This document shows positions 43,868 through 54,000 of a DNA stretch of 64,000 nt, in pieces (the first letter of the stretch is position 1; each line of letters opens with the position of its first letter). Origin of the DNA: UBA1081 sp045535305 (lineage in GTDB: Bacteria > Bacillota > Clostridia > Oscillospirales > Acutalibacteraceae); NCBI GenBank assembly GCA_045535305.1, contig JAZSLJ010000073.1, forward strand, positions 62,001-126,000, read 5' to 3'. Both the position numbers and the translations under genes were made by a program. The notes under the pieces are model-generated. The model saw only the letters and a program-made list of their open reading frames with translations. It was not told the origin of the DNA and did not search any database.

Positions 43868-44374
43868 ATGGACAGACATATTCTTTCCGTTTTTGTTCGT
43901 AACCAATACGGTGTACTTGCAAGAATTTCAAGTATGTTCAGAAGACGAGGATTTAATATCGACACTCTTACCGTTGGTGCAACGGAAGATCCCGATTATT
44001 CGAGAATGACCGTTACATTTGAAGGTGATGATGCTGTTAAAAATCAGATTATACGTCAGCTTGACAAAATGCCCGATGTTGTAAGCATTTCAGAGCTTCA
44101 CAGGGGCGACAGCGTTTCAAGAGAATTGGTTCTCATAAAAGTTCGCAATGCAAAAGATACAAGGCAGGATATCATGTCTGTTATTGATATTTTCAGAGCT
44201 AAGGTTGTCGATTACGGCACAGATGCAATGACTATTGAAATAACGGGTGAGTCCTCAAAAATTGACGCATTTGTAGAGCTTGTAAAAGAATTCGGAATAA
44301 TTGAGATATGCCGTACAGGTATGGTTGCTCTTGAAAGAGGCTCAGGCAGTATTCTCAGCGATTCAAAAAAGTAA
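43868..44374 (+). CDS. ilvN: Acetolactate synthase regulatory subunit
   Basis: Small subunit that gives valine feedback control. The 168-residue protein has an N-terminal ACT domain (HILSVFVRNQYGVLARISSMFRRRGFNID) and a C-terminal ferredoxin-like half. ATG at 43868 is preferred over an upstream GTG because AGGTGG lies 6 nt before it. It could equally be called ilvH by naming habit. Confidence 0.95.
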   Translation: MDRHILSVFVRNQYGVLARISSMFRRRGFNIDTLTVGATEDPDYSRMTVTFEGDDAVKNQIIRQLDKMPDVVSISELHRGDSVSRELVLIKVRNAKDTRQDIMSVIDIFRAKVVDYGTDAMTIEITGESSKIDAFVELVKEFGIIEICRTGMVALERGSGSILSDSKK

Positions 44375-44414
44375 AAAAATAAAATAAGTAAATTATTTAA
44401 AGGAGATCTTTAAT

Positions 44415-45440
44415 ATGAATACATCAGCAAAAGTTTATTATCAGCAGGATTGTGACCTTAACAGACTCAGCGGTAAAACCGTTGCTATCATCGGTTACGG
44501 CTCACAGGGACACGCACACGCACTCAACCTTAAAGAGAGTGGCGTTCATGTAGTTATCGGTCTTTACGAAGGCTCAAAGAGCTGGGCAAAGGCTGAAGCA
44601 GCAGGCTTTGAAGTTTACACATCTGCAGAAGCAGCAAAGCGTGCAGACATCATCATGATTCTTATCAATGATGAGCTTCAGGCAAAGCTTTACAAGGAGA
44701 GTATTGCTCCCAACCTTACAGAAGGCAAAACTCTTGCATTTGCTCACGGTTTCAACATTCACTACGGTTGCATTAAGCCCCCCAAAGATGTTAACGTTAT
44801 TATGATCGCTCCCAAAGGCCCCGGACACACAGTAAGAAGTGAGTATCAGGCAGGTAAAGGTGTTCCTTGTCTTATTGCTATTGAACAGGATGCAACAGGC
44901 GATGCACTTGATATCGGTCTTGCATATGCACTCGGTATCGGCGGCGCAAGAGCAGGTGTTCTTGAAACCAATTTCCGTACAGAAACAGAAACAGACCTTT
45001 TCGGTGAACAGGCTGTTCTTTGCGGCGGTGTTTGCGCTCTTATGCAGGCAGGTTTTGAAACTCTTGTTGAAGCCGGTTACGATCCCAGAAACGCTTACTT
45101 TGAGTGTATCCACGAAATGAAGCTTATCGTTGACCTTATTTATCAGAGCGGTTTTGCAGGTATGAGATATTCAATCTCCAACACTGCTGAATACGGTGAT
45201 TACATCACAGGCCCCAAGGTTATCACAGACGAAACCAAAAAGGCTATGAAAAAGATTCTTGCTGACATTCAGGACGGTACATTTGCTAAGGACTTCCTTC
45301 TTGATATGTCTGATGCAGGTTCACAGGTTCACTTTAAGGCTATGAGAAAGCTTGCAGCTGAGCATCCCGCAGAGGTTGTAGGTGAAGAAATCCGTAAGCT
45401 TTACAGCTGGAACGACGAAGCAAAGCTTATCAACAACTAA
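44415..45440 (+). CDS. ilvC: Ketol-acid reductoisomerase, class I
   Basis: Isomerises and reduces acetolactate. The 341-residue protein has the Rossmann loop IIGYGSQGHAHALNL near residues 25-40, the PKGPGHTVRSEY motif, and metal ligands in the ETETDLFGEQAVLCGG helix. The cofactor loop reads GLYEGSKSW (residues 49-57). It carries a glutamate at 52 where many NADPH enzymes have a neutral or basic residue, so cofactor preference may be unusual. GGAGAT precedes the ATG. A hairpin follows before ilvD. Confidence 0.97.
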   Translation: MNTSAKVYYQQDCDLNRLSGKTVAIIGYGSQGHAHALNLKESGVHVVIGLYEGSKSWAKAEAAGFEVYTSAEAAKRADIIMILINDELQAKLYKESIAPNLTEGKTLAFAHGFNIHYGCIKPPKDVNVIMIAPKGPGHTVRSEYQAGKGVPCLIAIEQDATGDALDIGLAYALGIGGARAGVLETNFRTETETDLFGEQAVLCGGVCALMQAGFETLVEAGYDPRNAYFECIHEMKLIVDLIYQSGFAGMRYSISNTAEYGDYITGPKVITDETKKAMKKILADIQDGTFAKDFLLDMSDAGSQVHFKAMRKLAAEHPAEVVGEEIRKLYSWNDEAKLINN

Positions 45441-45455
45441 TTACAGCATATTTTC

Positions 45456-45493
45456 GCACCTCCCGATTAAATAATCGGGTTGGTGCTGTTTTT
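45456..45493 (+). terminator. Hairpin between ilvC and ilvD
   Basis: Nested pairs GCACC (45456-45460)/GGTGC (45482-45486) and CCCGAT (45462-45467)/ATCGGG (45474-45479) form a strong stem followed by TGTTTTTG. It resembles a rho-independent terminator inside the operon and would lower ilvD output or protect the upstream mRNA. Confidence 0.75.
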
Positions 45494-45515
45494 GCTAAAA
45501 GGAGGCAAATTCCCA

Positions 45516-47174
45516 ATGGTTAGTGATTCACTTAAAAACGGCACAAATAATGCTCCTCACAGAGCGTTGTATCACGCACTCGGTATGACAGATGAGGATA
45601 TCAGAAAACCTCTTGTCGGTATCGTAAGTTCATATAACGAGATTGTACCGGGTCATATGAATATAGATAAAATTGTTGATGCAGTTAAGCTTGGTGTGGC
45701 TTCTGCAGGCGGCAATCCCGTAGTTTTTCCTGCAATCGCAGTATGCGACGGTATTGCAATGGGACACAAGGGTATGAAATATTCACTTGTTACAAGAGAT
45801 CTTATTGCAGACTCAACAGAGGCTATGGCTCTTGCTCACGGCTTTGATGCTCTTGTTATGGTTCCCAACTGTGATAAGAATGTTCCCGGTCTTCTTATGG
45901 CTGCTGCAAGACTTAATATTCCTTGTATTTTTGTAAGCGGCGGACCTATGCTTGCAGGCAGAATGGGCGGTGAGCTTATCAGCTTTTCAACTATTTCCGA
46001 AGCTGTAGGTCAGTATAACGCAGGTAAAATAACAGAAGAAAAACTCCATGAGTATGAATGTAAAACCTGTCCCACCTGCGGTTCATGTTCAGGTATGTAT
46101 ACTGCCAATTCAATGAACTGTCTTACAGAAGCCATCGGTATGGGACTTCGCGGCAACGGCACAATTCCTGCAGTATATTCAAGCAGAATTGAGCTTGCAA
46201 AGCACGCAGGTATGAAAATTATGGAGCTTGTTGAAAAGGATATCAGACCTCGTGATATTATGACAGAATCTGCATTTATGAATGCTCTTACTGTTGATAT
46301 GGCTCTCGGATGTTCAACAAATACAATGCTTCATCTTCCTGCAATCGCACATGAATGCGGAATCGAAATTGACCTTGATATCGCAAACTCAATCAGCGAT
46401 AAAACCCCCAACCTCTGCCATTTAGCACCTGCAGGCAGAAACTATATGGAAGAACTTGAGGAAGCAGGCGGCGTTTATGCTGTTATGAATGAGCTTAGCA
46501 AAAAAGGTCTTCTTGATACATCCTGTATCACTGCAACAGGTAAGACTGTAGGGGAGAATATCGCAAACGCATACAATCTCAACCATAAGGTTATACGTCC
46601 TGTTGAAGAGCCTTTCAGCGAAACAGGCGGTATAGCTGTCCTCAAAGGCAATCTTGCTATGGACGGCAGCGTTGTTAAGCGTTCTGCTGTTGCTCCCGAA
46701 ATGCTTAAGCATGAAGGCCCTGCAAAGGTGTTTGATTGTGAAGAAGATGCACAGGCGGCTATTAACGGCGGTAAGATTGTACCCGGTGATGTTGTTGTTA
46801 TCCGTTATGAGGGCCCCAAGGGCGGCCCCGGCATGAGAGAAATGCTCAACCCCACATCGGCAATCGTCGGTATGGGACTCGGAAGCAGTGTTGCTCTTAT
46901 TACTGACGGTCGTTTCAGCGGTGCAACAAGAGGTGCGGCAATCGGACACGTTTCACCCGAGGCTGCAGCAGGCGGTATGATCGGTATTGTAAAAGACGGC
47001 GATATTATCAGTATTGATATTCCCGCAAATAAGCTTGAACTTAAAGTTCCGCAGGTTGAAATTGATGAAAGAATGAAAAATTTTGTTCCCAAAACAAAAG
47101 AGCTTTCAGGCTATCTTAAGCGTTATGCTTCAATGGTTGAAAGCGGCTCAAAGGGCGCAATAATCAATAAATAA
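45516..47174 (+). CDS. ilvD: Dihydroxy-acid dehydratase
   Basis: Iron-sulfur enzyme making the 2-keto acids of valine and isoleucine synthesis. The 552-residue protein has cluster cysteines in VPNCDKNVPG and CPTCGSCSGMYTANSMNC. Near the C-terminus is DGRFSGATRGAAIGHVSPEAA, with the catalytic serine region. ATG at 45516 is preferred because AAGGAGG lies just upstream; the longer frame runs through the preceding hairpin. The DUF815 gene begins 1 nt after its stop. Confidence 0.97.
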   Translation: MVSDSLKNGTNNAPHRALYHALGMTDEDIRKPLVGIVSSYNEIVPGHMNIDKIVDAVKLGVASAGGNPVVFPAIAVCDGIAMGHKGMKYSLVTRDLIADSTEAMALAHGFDALVMVPNCDKNVPGLLMAAARLNIPCIFVSGGPMLAGRMGGELISFSTISEAVGQYNAGKITEEKLHEYECKTCPTCGSCSGMYTANSMNCLTEAIGMGLRGNGTIPAVYSSRIELAKHAGMKIMELVEKDIRPRDIMTESAFMNALTVDMALGCSTNTMLHLPAIAHECGIEIDLDIANSISDKTPNLCHLAPAGRNYMEELEEAGGVYAVMNELSKKGLLDTSCITATGKTVGENIANAYNLNHKVIRPVEEPFSETGGIAVLKGNLAMDGSVVKRSAVAPEMLKHEGPAKVFDCEEDAQAAINGGKIVPGDVVVIRYEGPKGGPGMREMLNPTSAIVGMGLGSSVALITDGRFSGATRGAAIGHVSPEAAAGGMIGIVKDGDIISIDIPANKLELKVPQVEIDERMKNFVPKTKELSGYLKRYASMVESGSKGAIINK

Positions 47175-47175
47175 T

Positions 47176-48363
47176 ATGAACAGATTAAAATTACTTGCAT
47201 TAAAGCTCCATTCAGTTGCCATATTCAGAAATCTTCTTTCAGACGGTGTAATCAAAGCACTTTCAGAGCTTCTTGATTCTTTAGAATTTGGAACAACAAA
47301 AGAACAGGTTGATAAATACGGCAGTTTTGTCTCTGAGCTTTATGCGCATACCGATAATTTAAGTAAATATGTTCTCAACATCGTAACTGATGATGAAAAT
47401 GTTTTCATTAAGAAGGTAGCGGCAGGGCAGATTGTTTCTGATGAGCTTAATGAATGTGTTAAAGAAGAGCTTTCTGTGTTCGGTGAAATATCCACTCTTA
47501 CAAGGGAAGATTTCAGAAAATGCATTGATTATCACGGCTATCTTCCCGAATGGAAAACAGAAACAATAGATTTTGAGAATGAATATTTTAAACGTCGTGA
47601 TGAAATCGGCAGATTCGGCTACGGAATCTATGCTAAATACCATATGTTCTGCATAAAAGACGGCGGTATTATTCCAATAAAGCATCCCGACCCTGTTACA
47701 CTTGCCGATTTGTCAGGCTATCAGCAGGAGCGTAACGCTGTTATCAACAACACTGTTGCTCTGCTTGAGGGTAAACCTGCCGCAAACATCCTGTTGTCGG
47801 GTGATGCAGGAACAGGAAAGTCATCAACAGTAAAAGCAGTTGCAAATGAATTCAGAGGTCAGGGACTCCGAATAATTGAAGTCCGTAAGGAACAGATTGT
47901 GGAGATTCCCACAATTATTGACGAGCTCAGTGCAAATCCTCTTAAATTCATTCTGTTTATAGATGACTTGTCTTTCAACCAGGCTGACGATAATTTCAGT
48001 ACGCTCAAAGCCATTCTTGAAGGCTCTGTTGCGGCAAAATCGGGTAATGTTGCTATTTATGCAACAAGTAATCGCAGACACATCGTCCGTGAATCCTTTA
48101 AAGACAGAGACAGCAGTGATGATATTCACCGTAATGATACGGTACAGGAACTGATGTCCCTTTCAGAAAGATTTGGCCTTATGATTACATTTGTAAAACC
48201 CGGTAAAGAGTGTTATCTTGATATTATGAAGAATATAGCAGTTCAGCACGGTATTGAAGTAACTGAACAGATGTGTATGGAAGCCGAAAGATTTGCTCTT
48301 GTAAAAGGCGGCAGAAGCGCAAGAACGGCAAAGCAGTTTGTCGACAGTATATTATCTCAATGA
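47176..48363 (+). CDS. DUF815 family AAA+ ATPase
   Basis: A 395-residue protein. The N-terminal ~200 residues are helical and lack known motifs. Then an AAA+ core: Walker A LLSGDAGTGKSS near residues 207-216, Walker B FILFIDDLSF near 257-266, sensor-like IYATSNRRHIVRE, and a late helical lid (ERFALVKGGRSARTAKQFVDSIL). DUF815 proteins are widespread in Clostridia and gamma-proteobacteria without a clear role. It starts 1 nt after ilvD without its own good ribosome site, implying translational coupling. Confidence 0.85.
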   Translation: MNRLKLLALKLHSVAIFRNLLSDGVIKALSELLDSLEFGTTKEQVDKYGSFVSELYAHTDNLSKYVLNIVTDDENVFIKKVAAGQIVSDELNECVKEELSVFGEISTLTREDFRKCIDYHGYLPEWKTETIDFENEYFKRRDEIGRFGYGIYAKYHMFCIKDGGIIPIKHPDPVTLADLSGYQQERNAVINNTVALLEGKPAANILLSGDAGTGKSSTVKAVANEFRGQGLRIIEVRKEQIVEIPTIIDELSANPLKFILFIDDLSFNQADDNFSTLKAILEGSVAAKSGNVAIYATSNRRHIVRESFKDRDSSDDIHRNDTVQELMSLSERFGLMITFVKPGKECYLDIMKNIAVQHGIEVTEQMCMEAERFALVKGGRSARTAKQFVDSILSQ

Positions 48364-48377
48364 AAGGATGATTCAAA

Positions 48378-49847
48378 ATGAAAAATATTCCCGTAATCAA
48401 AGCGGCAGTAGTTGCCGTATCAAGAGATTGTTTCCCTATGACACTTTCAGAGGGCAGAAGAAAGAATCTTGTTGAAGCTTATAAGAAAAAATATGGAGAC
48501 ATTTATGAATGTCCCGTATGTATCGAAAACGAAAATGATATGCTCAGAGCTCTTGAAGATGTAAACAATGCAGGTTGTAATGCTCTGGTTGTTTATCTCG
48601 GTAATTTCGGTCCCGAATCATCTGAGACGCTTCTTGCAAAAAAATTTAACGGCCCCGTTATGTTTGTTGCTGCGGCAGAAGAATCAGACTCAGACCTTAT
48701 CGACGGCAGAGGCGATGCATACTGCGGTATGCTTAACGCAAGCTACAATTTAAAGCTCAGAAATATCAAGGCATATATCCCCGAATATCCCGTAGGTACA
48801 GCAGAAGAATGTGCAGATATGATTGCAGAGTTTATTCCTGTTGCAAGAGCAATTGTAGGTCTTCGCAATCTTAAAATTATATCTTTCGGTCCCAGACCTC
48901 AGGATTTTCTTGCTTGTAATGCTCCTATCGCACCTCTTTATGAGCTCGGTGTTGAAATTGAAGAAAATTCAGAGCTTGATTTGTTCGAGGCATTCAAAAA
49001 TCACGCAGGCGATGAGAGAATTCCTGCTGTTGCGGCTGAAATGGCAGCAGAACTCGGTGCAGGCAACAAAAAGCCCGAAGTTCTTGAAAAACTTGCACAG
49101 TATGAAATCACTTTGCTTGATTGGGTTGAGGCTCACAAAGGCTCAAGAGAGTTTGTTACAATAGCAGGCAAATGTTGGCCCGCATTCCAGACACAGTTCG
49201 GTTTTGTTCCTTGCTATGTAAACGGCAGACTTGCCGCAAAGGGAATTCCCGTATCATGTGAGGTTGATATTTACGGCACACTCAGCGAGTACATCGGTGC
49301 TTGTATCAGTGAAGATGCTGTAACACTTCTTGATATCAACAATTCTGTTCCTGCAGATATGTTTAATGACTATATCAAAGGCAATTACGATTATACTCTT
49401 AAAGATACTTTTATGGGCTTCCATTGCGGTAATACCCCTATATGCAAGCTCAGCTTCGGTGAGATGAAATTCCAGCGAATTATGGCAAGAAATCTTCCTG
49501 TTGAGGTAACAAACGGCACACTCGAAGGCGATATCGTTCCCGGTGATATCACATTCTATCGTCTTCAGAGCACGGCTGATGCAAAACTTCGTGCTTATGT
49601 TGCTCAGGGTGAGGTGCTTCCCGTTAAAACAAATTCTTTCGGCGGTATAGGTGTGTTTGCAATCCCCGAAATGGGCAGATTCTATCGCCACGTTCTTATA
49701 GAAAAGAACTATCCTCATCACGGTGCTGTTGTATTCGGTCATTTTGGTAAGGCAATTTACAACGTAATGAGATACCTCGGTGTAGAGGATATCGGCTTCA
49801 ATCAGCCTAAAGGCATGCTTTATAAAACAGAGAATCCCTTTGCATAA
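48378..49847 (+). CDS. L-fucose/L-arabinose isomerase-like protein
   Basis: A 489-residue protein with the layout of fucose/arabinose isomerases: an N-terminal Rossmann-like half (NALVVYLGNFGPESSETLLAKKF), and a central part with AGKCWPAFQTQFGFVPCYVNGRL and SCEVDIYGTLSEY. A C-terminal beta barrel contains FMGFHCGNTPICK and NYPHHGAVVFGHFG. Acid and histidine residues that could bind the metal are present. It lies 14 nt after the DUF815 gene. A fucosidase (29134) and a class II aldolase/epimerase (50342) elsewhere fit sugar use, but the exact aldose is not certain. Confidence 0.85.
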   Translation: MKNIPVIKAAVVAVSRDCFPMTLSEGRRKNLVEAYKKKYGDIYECPVCIENENDMLRALEDVNNAGCNALVVYLGNFGPESSETLLAKKFNGPVMFVAAAEESDSDLIDGRGDAYCGMLNASYNLKLRNIKAYIPEYPVGTAEECADMIAEFIPVARAIVGLRNLKIISFGPRPQDFLACNAPIAPLYELGVEIEENSELDLFEAFKNHAGDERIPAVAAEMAAELGAGNKKPEVLEKLAQYEITLLDWVEAHKGSREFVTIAGKCWPAFQTQFGFVPCYVNGRLAAKGIPVSCEVDIYGTLSEYIGACISEDAVTLLDINNSVPADMFNDYIKGNYDYTLKDTFMGFHCGNTPICKLSFGEMKFQRIMARNLPVEVTNGTLEGDIVPGDITFYRLQSTADAKLRAYVAQGEVLPVKTNSFGGIGVFAIPEMGRFYRHVLIEKNYPHHGAVVFGHFGKAIYNVMRYLGVEDIGFNQPKGMLYKTENPFA

Positions 49848-49858
49848 TCAATAAAATC

Positions 49859-49885
49859 ATATTTTTCCTCTTTAAAACATATTAT
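49859..49885 (+). promoter_or_regulatory. Possible sigma-E-type promoter of spoIIID
   Basis: ATA (49859-49861) and CATATTAT (49878-49885) with 16 nt between match the sporulation sigma-E pattern of ATA and CATAnnAT reasonably well. Known biology supports this, since spoIIID is sigma-E dependent in Bacillus. The short motif makes chance matches possible. Confidence 0.4.
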
Positions 49886-49900
49886 TGAATGATATGTTTT
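49874..49900 (+). other. Inverted repeat ahead of spoIIID ribosome site
   Basis: AAAACATAT and ATATGTTTT are perfect 9-nt arms around a 9-nt centre, ending directly at the AAGGAGG ribosome-binding site. It could be a protein-binding operator or an mRNA hairpin. Confidence 0.55.
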
Positions 49901-49914
49901 AAGGAGGTTTTTTC

Positions 49915-50166
49915 TTGAGTACGCTTGTAGATGAACGGGCAATAGAACTCGGCGAGTATATTGTTGAAAACAGGGCAACAGTCAGAGCAACGGCAAAAAA
50001 ATTCGGTATATCAAAAAGCACGGTACATTCAGATGTTTCAACGAGACTTAAAAAAGTCAGACCTTTATTATACAGTGAAGTAAGAAAGGTGTTAGATGAT
50101 AATAAAGCACAACGTCATATAAGGGGAGGTCTTGCTACAAGAGAAAAATATCTTAATAAAAAGTGA
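49915..50166 (+). CDS. spoIIID: Sporulation transcription factor SpoIIID
   Basis: An 83-residue DNA-binding protein of the mother-cell sporulation programme. The helix-turn-helix reads ATVRATAKKFGISKSTVHSDVSTRLKK, and the basic C-terminal HIRGGLATREKYLNKK is typical. It starts at TTG 49915, which fits AAGGAGG at 49901-49907. A terminator follows at 50177. Together with spo0A at 57661 it marks a sporulating lineage, though spore formation itself is not shown. Confidence 0.96.
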   Translation: MSTLVDERAIELGEYIVENRATVRATAKKFGISKSTVHSDVSTRLKKVRPLLYSEVRKVLDDNKAQRHIRGGLATREKYLNKK

Positions 50167-50176
50167 ATTACATAAT

Positions 50177-50206
50177 GAGTGTGTGCGGGGCATGCACTCT
50201 TTTTTT
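50177..50206 (+). terminator. Rho-independent terminator after spoIIID
   Basis: GAGTGTGTGC and GCATGCACTC pair (two positions G-U) around a short G-rich loop, then seven or more T residues. Confidence 0.8.
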
Positions 50207-50273
50207 GTATGATATCCGGAAATATTTTTAATAGTTATAATTATAGACTTATCTTAATTTTTGATTTATCTAC

Positions 50274-50302
50274 TTGAAAAAAAACATAAAATATTGTAAA
50301 AT
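50274..50302 (+). promoter_or_regulatory. Promoter for the class II aldolase gene
   Basis: TTGAAA (50274-50279) and TAAAAT (50297-50302) with 17 nt spacing. Confidence 0.65.
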
Positions 50303-50341
50303 ATATTATCTATGATTATGTATATCGGAGGTTTTGTCAAT

Positions 50342-51037
50342 ATGTTTAATGAACTCAAAAAAGAGGTATATAAAGCAAATATGATGTTGCCTGAATACGG
50401 ACTTGCTCCTTTTACTTGGGGAAATGCATCGGGAGTTGACCGCGACAGGGGAGTTATCGTTATAAAACCTTCCGGTGTTGCATATCCTGAGCTTACTTGG
50501 GAAATGATGGTAGTAGTTGATTTTGACGGTAATGTTATTGACAGCAAATACAATCCGTCTTCAGATACACTTACACATATTGAATTGTACAAAGCATTTC
50601 CTGATATTAGCGGTGCTGTGCATACACATTCAAAATTTGCAACAGCGTTTGCGCAGGCAGGTAAGTCTATTCCGGCTTTAGGTACTACTCACGCGGATTT
50701 CGCATACGGTGAGATTCCTTGCACAAGATGTCTTACCGAAGATGAAATTAATTCAGCATACGAAAAAAATACAGGTGTTGTTATTGCAGAACATTTTAAA
50801 AATAATAATCTTGATGCAAACGCAATTCCCGGTGTTTTAGTTCATTCACACGGAGTTTTTGCGTGGGGGGCTTCACCTGTAAAAGCATCAATCAATGCCG
50901 CAACACTTGAAATTGTTGCTGATATGGCACTTCATACACTTATACTCAATCCGCAAATGCCTGCGATTGACAGCTTTTTACTTGATAAACATTATAACCG
51001 TAAGCACGGAGCAAATGCTTATTACGGTCAGAAATAA
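50342..51037 (+). CDS. araD: Class II aldolase / L-ribulose-5-phosphate 4-epimerase
   Basis: A 231-residue zinc enzyme. The zinc ligands are in AVHTHSKFATAFAQ and the later VHSHGVFAWG, and the N-terminal GNASGVDRDRGVIVIKPSGV is typical of AraD. The reaction would link L-ribulose 5-phosphate to D-xylulose 5-phosphate. No araA or araB is adjacent, so a related class II aldolase role is possible, but the residue pattern and length favour AraD. ATG at 50342 follows GGAGG; an upstream in-frame ATG has no such site. dnaE follows 18 nt later. Confidence 0.88.
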   Translation: MFNELKKEVYKANMMLPEYGLAPFTWGNASGVDRDRGVIVIKPSGVAYPELTWEMMVVVDFDGNVIDSKYNPSSDTLTHIELYKAFPDISGAVHTHSKFATAFAQAGKSIPALGTTHADFAYGEIPCTRCLTEDEINSAYEKNTGVVIAEHFKNNNLDANAIPGVLVHSHGVFAWGASPVKASINAATLEIVADMALHTLILNPQMPAIDSFLLDKHYNRKHGANAYYGQK

Positions 51038-51055
51038 TTTAAAAGGAAATATAAA

Positions 51056-54000
51056 ATGGTAGATTTTACACATCTTCATATACATACTGAATATTCAATT
51101 CTTGACGGTGCTTGCCGTATAAAGCCACTTATCAAACACGTTAAGGCTATGGGGCAGACGGCTATAGCAATAACAGACCACGGTGTAATGCACGGCTGTA
51201 TTGATTTCTATAAAGCTTGTAAAGCAGAGGGAATCAAGCCTATTATCGGCTGTGAGGTCTATGTTGCGCCCAGAAGCCGTTTTGATAAAGTACATGGTCT
51301 TGACAATGCAAGATATCACCTTGTGCTTCTTGCAAAAAATTATAACGGATATAAAAATCTCATAAAACTTGTTTCAGCCGCATGGACAGAAGGTTTTTAT
51401 ACAAAACCCAGAGTTGACCATGAGTTACTTGAGAAATATCACGAGGACCTCATTTGCCTTTCTGCCTGTCTTGCGGGTGAAATACCGAGAGCTCTTTTGA
51501 AGAACGACTACGAAGGTGCAAAAGCAACTGCTCAATGGTATAAAAATGTGTTTGGTGAGGGTAATTATTACCTTGAAATACAGGATCACGGCATTGATGA
51601 GCAGAAGCAGACAAATCCCGATATTATAAAAATCGCAAGAGAGCTTGATATCCCCCTTGTAGCTACAAATGACGCACATTATGTTGCAAAAGAAGATGCT
51701 GAAATACAGAAGATTCTTCTTTGTATTCAGACAAAGCATACAATAACCGAAGATACGGGAATGGGCTTTTCCACCGATGAATTTTATGTAAAATCCGGTG
51801 AGGAAATGCTTGCACTTTTCCCTGAATATCCCGAAGCTATTGCTAACACAAATATTGTTGCGGATATGTGTAATGTTGAGTTTGAATTCGGTAACACAAT
51901 TCTTCCCAACTACGATGTCCCCGATGGACAGACGCATTTTGAATATTTCCGCAATTTGTGTTACGACGGTTTTAAAAGACTGTACGGTAATGAAGCCCCT
52001 GCCGAGTATATGGAGCGTCTTGATTACGAGCTTGGAGTTATTGACTCAATGGGCTTTACAGATTATTTCCTTATTGTTTGGGACTATATTAACTATGCAC
52101 GAAGTGTAGGTATTCCCGTCGGTCCCGGACGAGGCTCAGGTGCAGGTAGTATAGCCGCTTACTGTTGCGGTATTACAGCTATTGATCCGATGCGTTACAG
52201 CCTCCTTTTTGAGCGTTTCCTTAACCCGGAACGTGTAAGTATGCCCGACTTTGATATTGACTTTTGTTATGTACGCCGTCCGGAAGTTATTGAGTATGTT
52301 AAAAGACGTTACGGTGCAGATCATGTTGCTCAGATTGCCACATTCGGTACAATGGCGGCAAAAGGTGCGGTTCGAGATGTAGGACGAGTTCTTGGTATTG
52401 ACCTTGCACTTGTTCAGTCTGTTACAAAGGAAATTCCTGGTGATCTGGGTATGACCATTGAAAAGGCTCTTGAAGCAAGCCAGGATTTCCGTAAGCTTTA
52501 TGAATCTGATTCACAGCTTAAAAGGCTTGTTGATATTTCAATGAAAGTTGAAGGTATGGTGCGTAATACAGGTATGCACGCCGCAGGTGTTGTTATTTGC
52601 CGAGACCCTGTTGACGAGTATGTACCTCTTTTTAAAAGTGGAGAATCAGTTGTTACTCAGTATTATAAAGGTTGGGTTGAAAGCCTTGGTTTGCTTAAAA
52701 TGGACTTTCTTGGTCTTCGTACTCTTACCGTTGTTACCGATGCTGAAAAGCTTGTACAGAAAAAAGTAAATAATTTTGATGTTTACGGTATTGATGTTGA
52801 TGACCCCGAAACCTACGAAATGCTTGCGGCAGGCGGTACTAACTGCGTATTCCAGTGCGAATCTGCGGGTATCAGATCTCTTATGATCAATATGCACCCC
52901 AACTGTCTTGAAGATATTATTGCAGTTATCGCTCTTTACCGTCCAGGTCCTATGGATTTCATCCCCGGATATCTTGAAAACAGAGCGCATCCCGATGAAA
53001 TAAAATATCACACCCCCGAACTCGCTCCCATTCTCGATGTTACATACGGTACAATCGTTTATCAGGAACAGGTTATGCAGATTTTCCGAGACCTTGCAGG
53101 TTATTCTCTCGGTGCATCCGACATGGTTCGTCGAGCTGTTGCAAAAAAGCAGGCAGATGTGCTTGAAAAACAGCGAAAATATTTCCTTTATGGCTCTGAC
53201 GGCAGCGACGGCAGTTCTCCCTGCGACGGTTGCGTAAAACGAGGCATCACAGAAGAAGCGGCAAATGCTATTTTTGACGATATGGCTTCATTTGCTTCAT
53301 ACGCTTTTAACAAATCTCACTCAGCCGCGTATGCTTACGTAACTTATCAGACTGCTTGGCTTCGTCGTCATTATCCTTGTGAATTTATGGCGGCTATGCT
53401 TACGAGTGTCCTTTCTAACACTGATAAAGTTGTTCCGTATATCGCAGAATGCGGTAATCTTGGTATTTCTGTTTTACCGCCCAATGTAAACAGCTCCAGC
53501 GAACAGTTTACTGTTGAAGAAAATTCTGTGCGTTTCGGATTGCTTGCTGTTAAAAACGTTGCACAGTCATATATTGAACTTATCATACAGGAACGTAATA
53601 ATAACGGTAAATACGATTCATTCTATTCATTTTGTAAGCGTACTTACGGAAAAGAATTCAATCGTCGTTCTGTTGAACATCTTATTAAAGCAGGTGCTCT
53701 TGACGGTTTGGGAATTAACAGAAACCAGATGCTTTCCATGATGGATAAAGTTGTAGAAAGTCTTGAATCTGACAAAAAACAGAGTGTAGACGGTCAGATG
53801 GGATTTTTCGATATGAGTCAGGAGCTTGCAAAAGCAACTGAACCCGAGGTTCCCGATGTAAAAGAATTCTCCGAAAAAGAGATTCTTCAGCTTGAAAAAG
53901 AAGCCACCGGTATTTATATGTCAGGTCATCCCATGACTGCTTATAAATCATTTGCAAAAAAGATTGGCGCGGCAAATGTAATTGATTTGCTTGAATCAGA

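Noticed and set aside
44574..45113. 179-codon open frame antisense to ilvC
   Set aside because: It lies wholly inside ilvC and its cysteine-rich translation reflects codon bias of the sense gene. No ribosome site or promoter fits.
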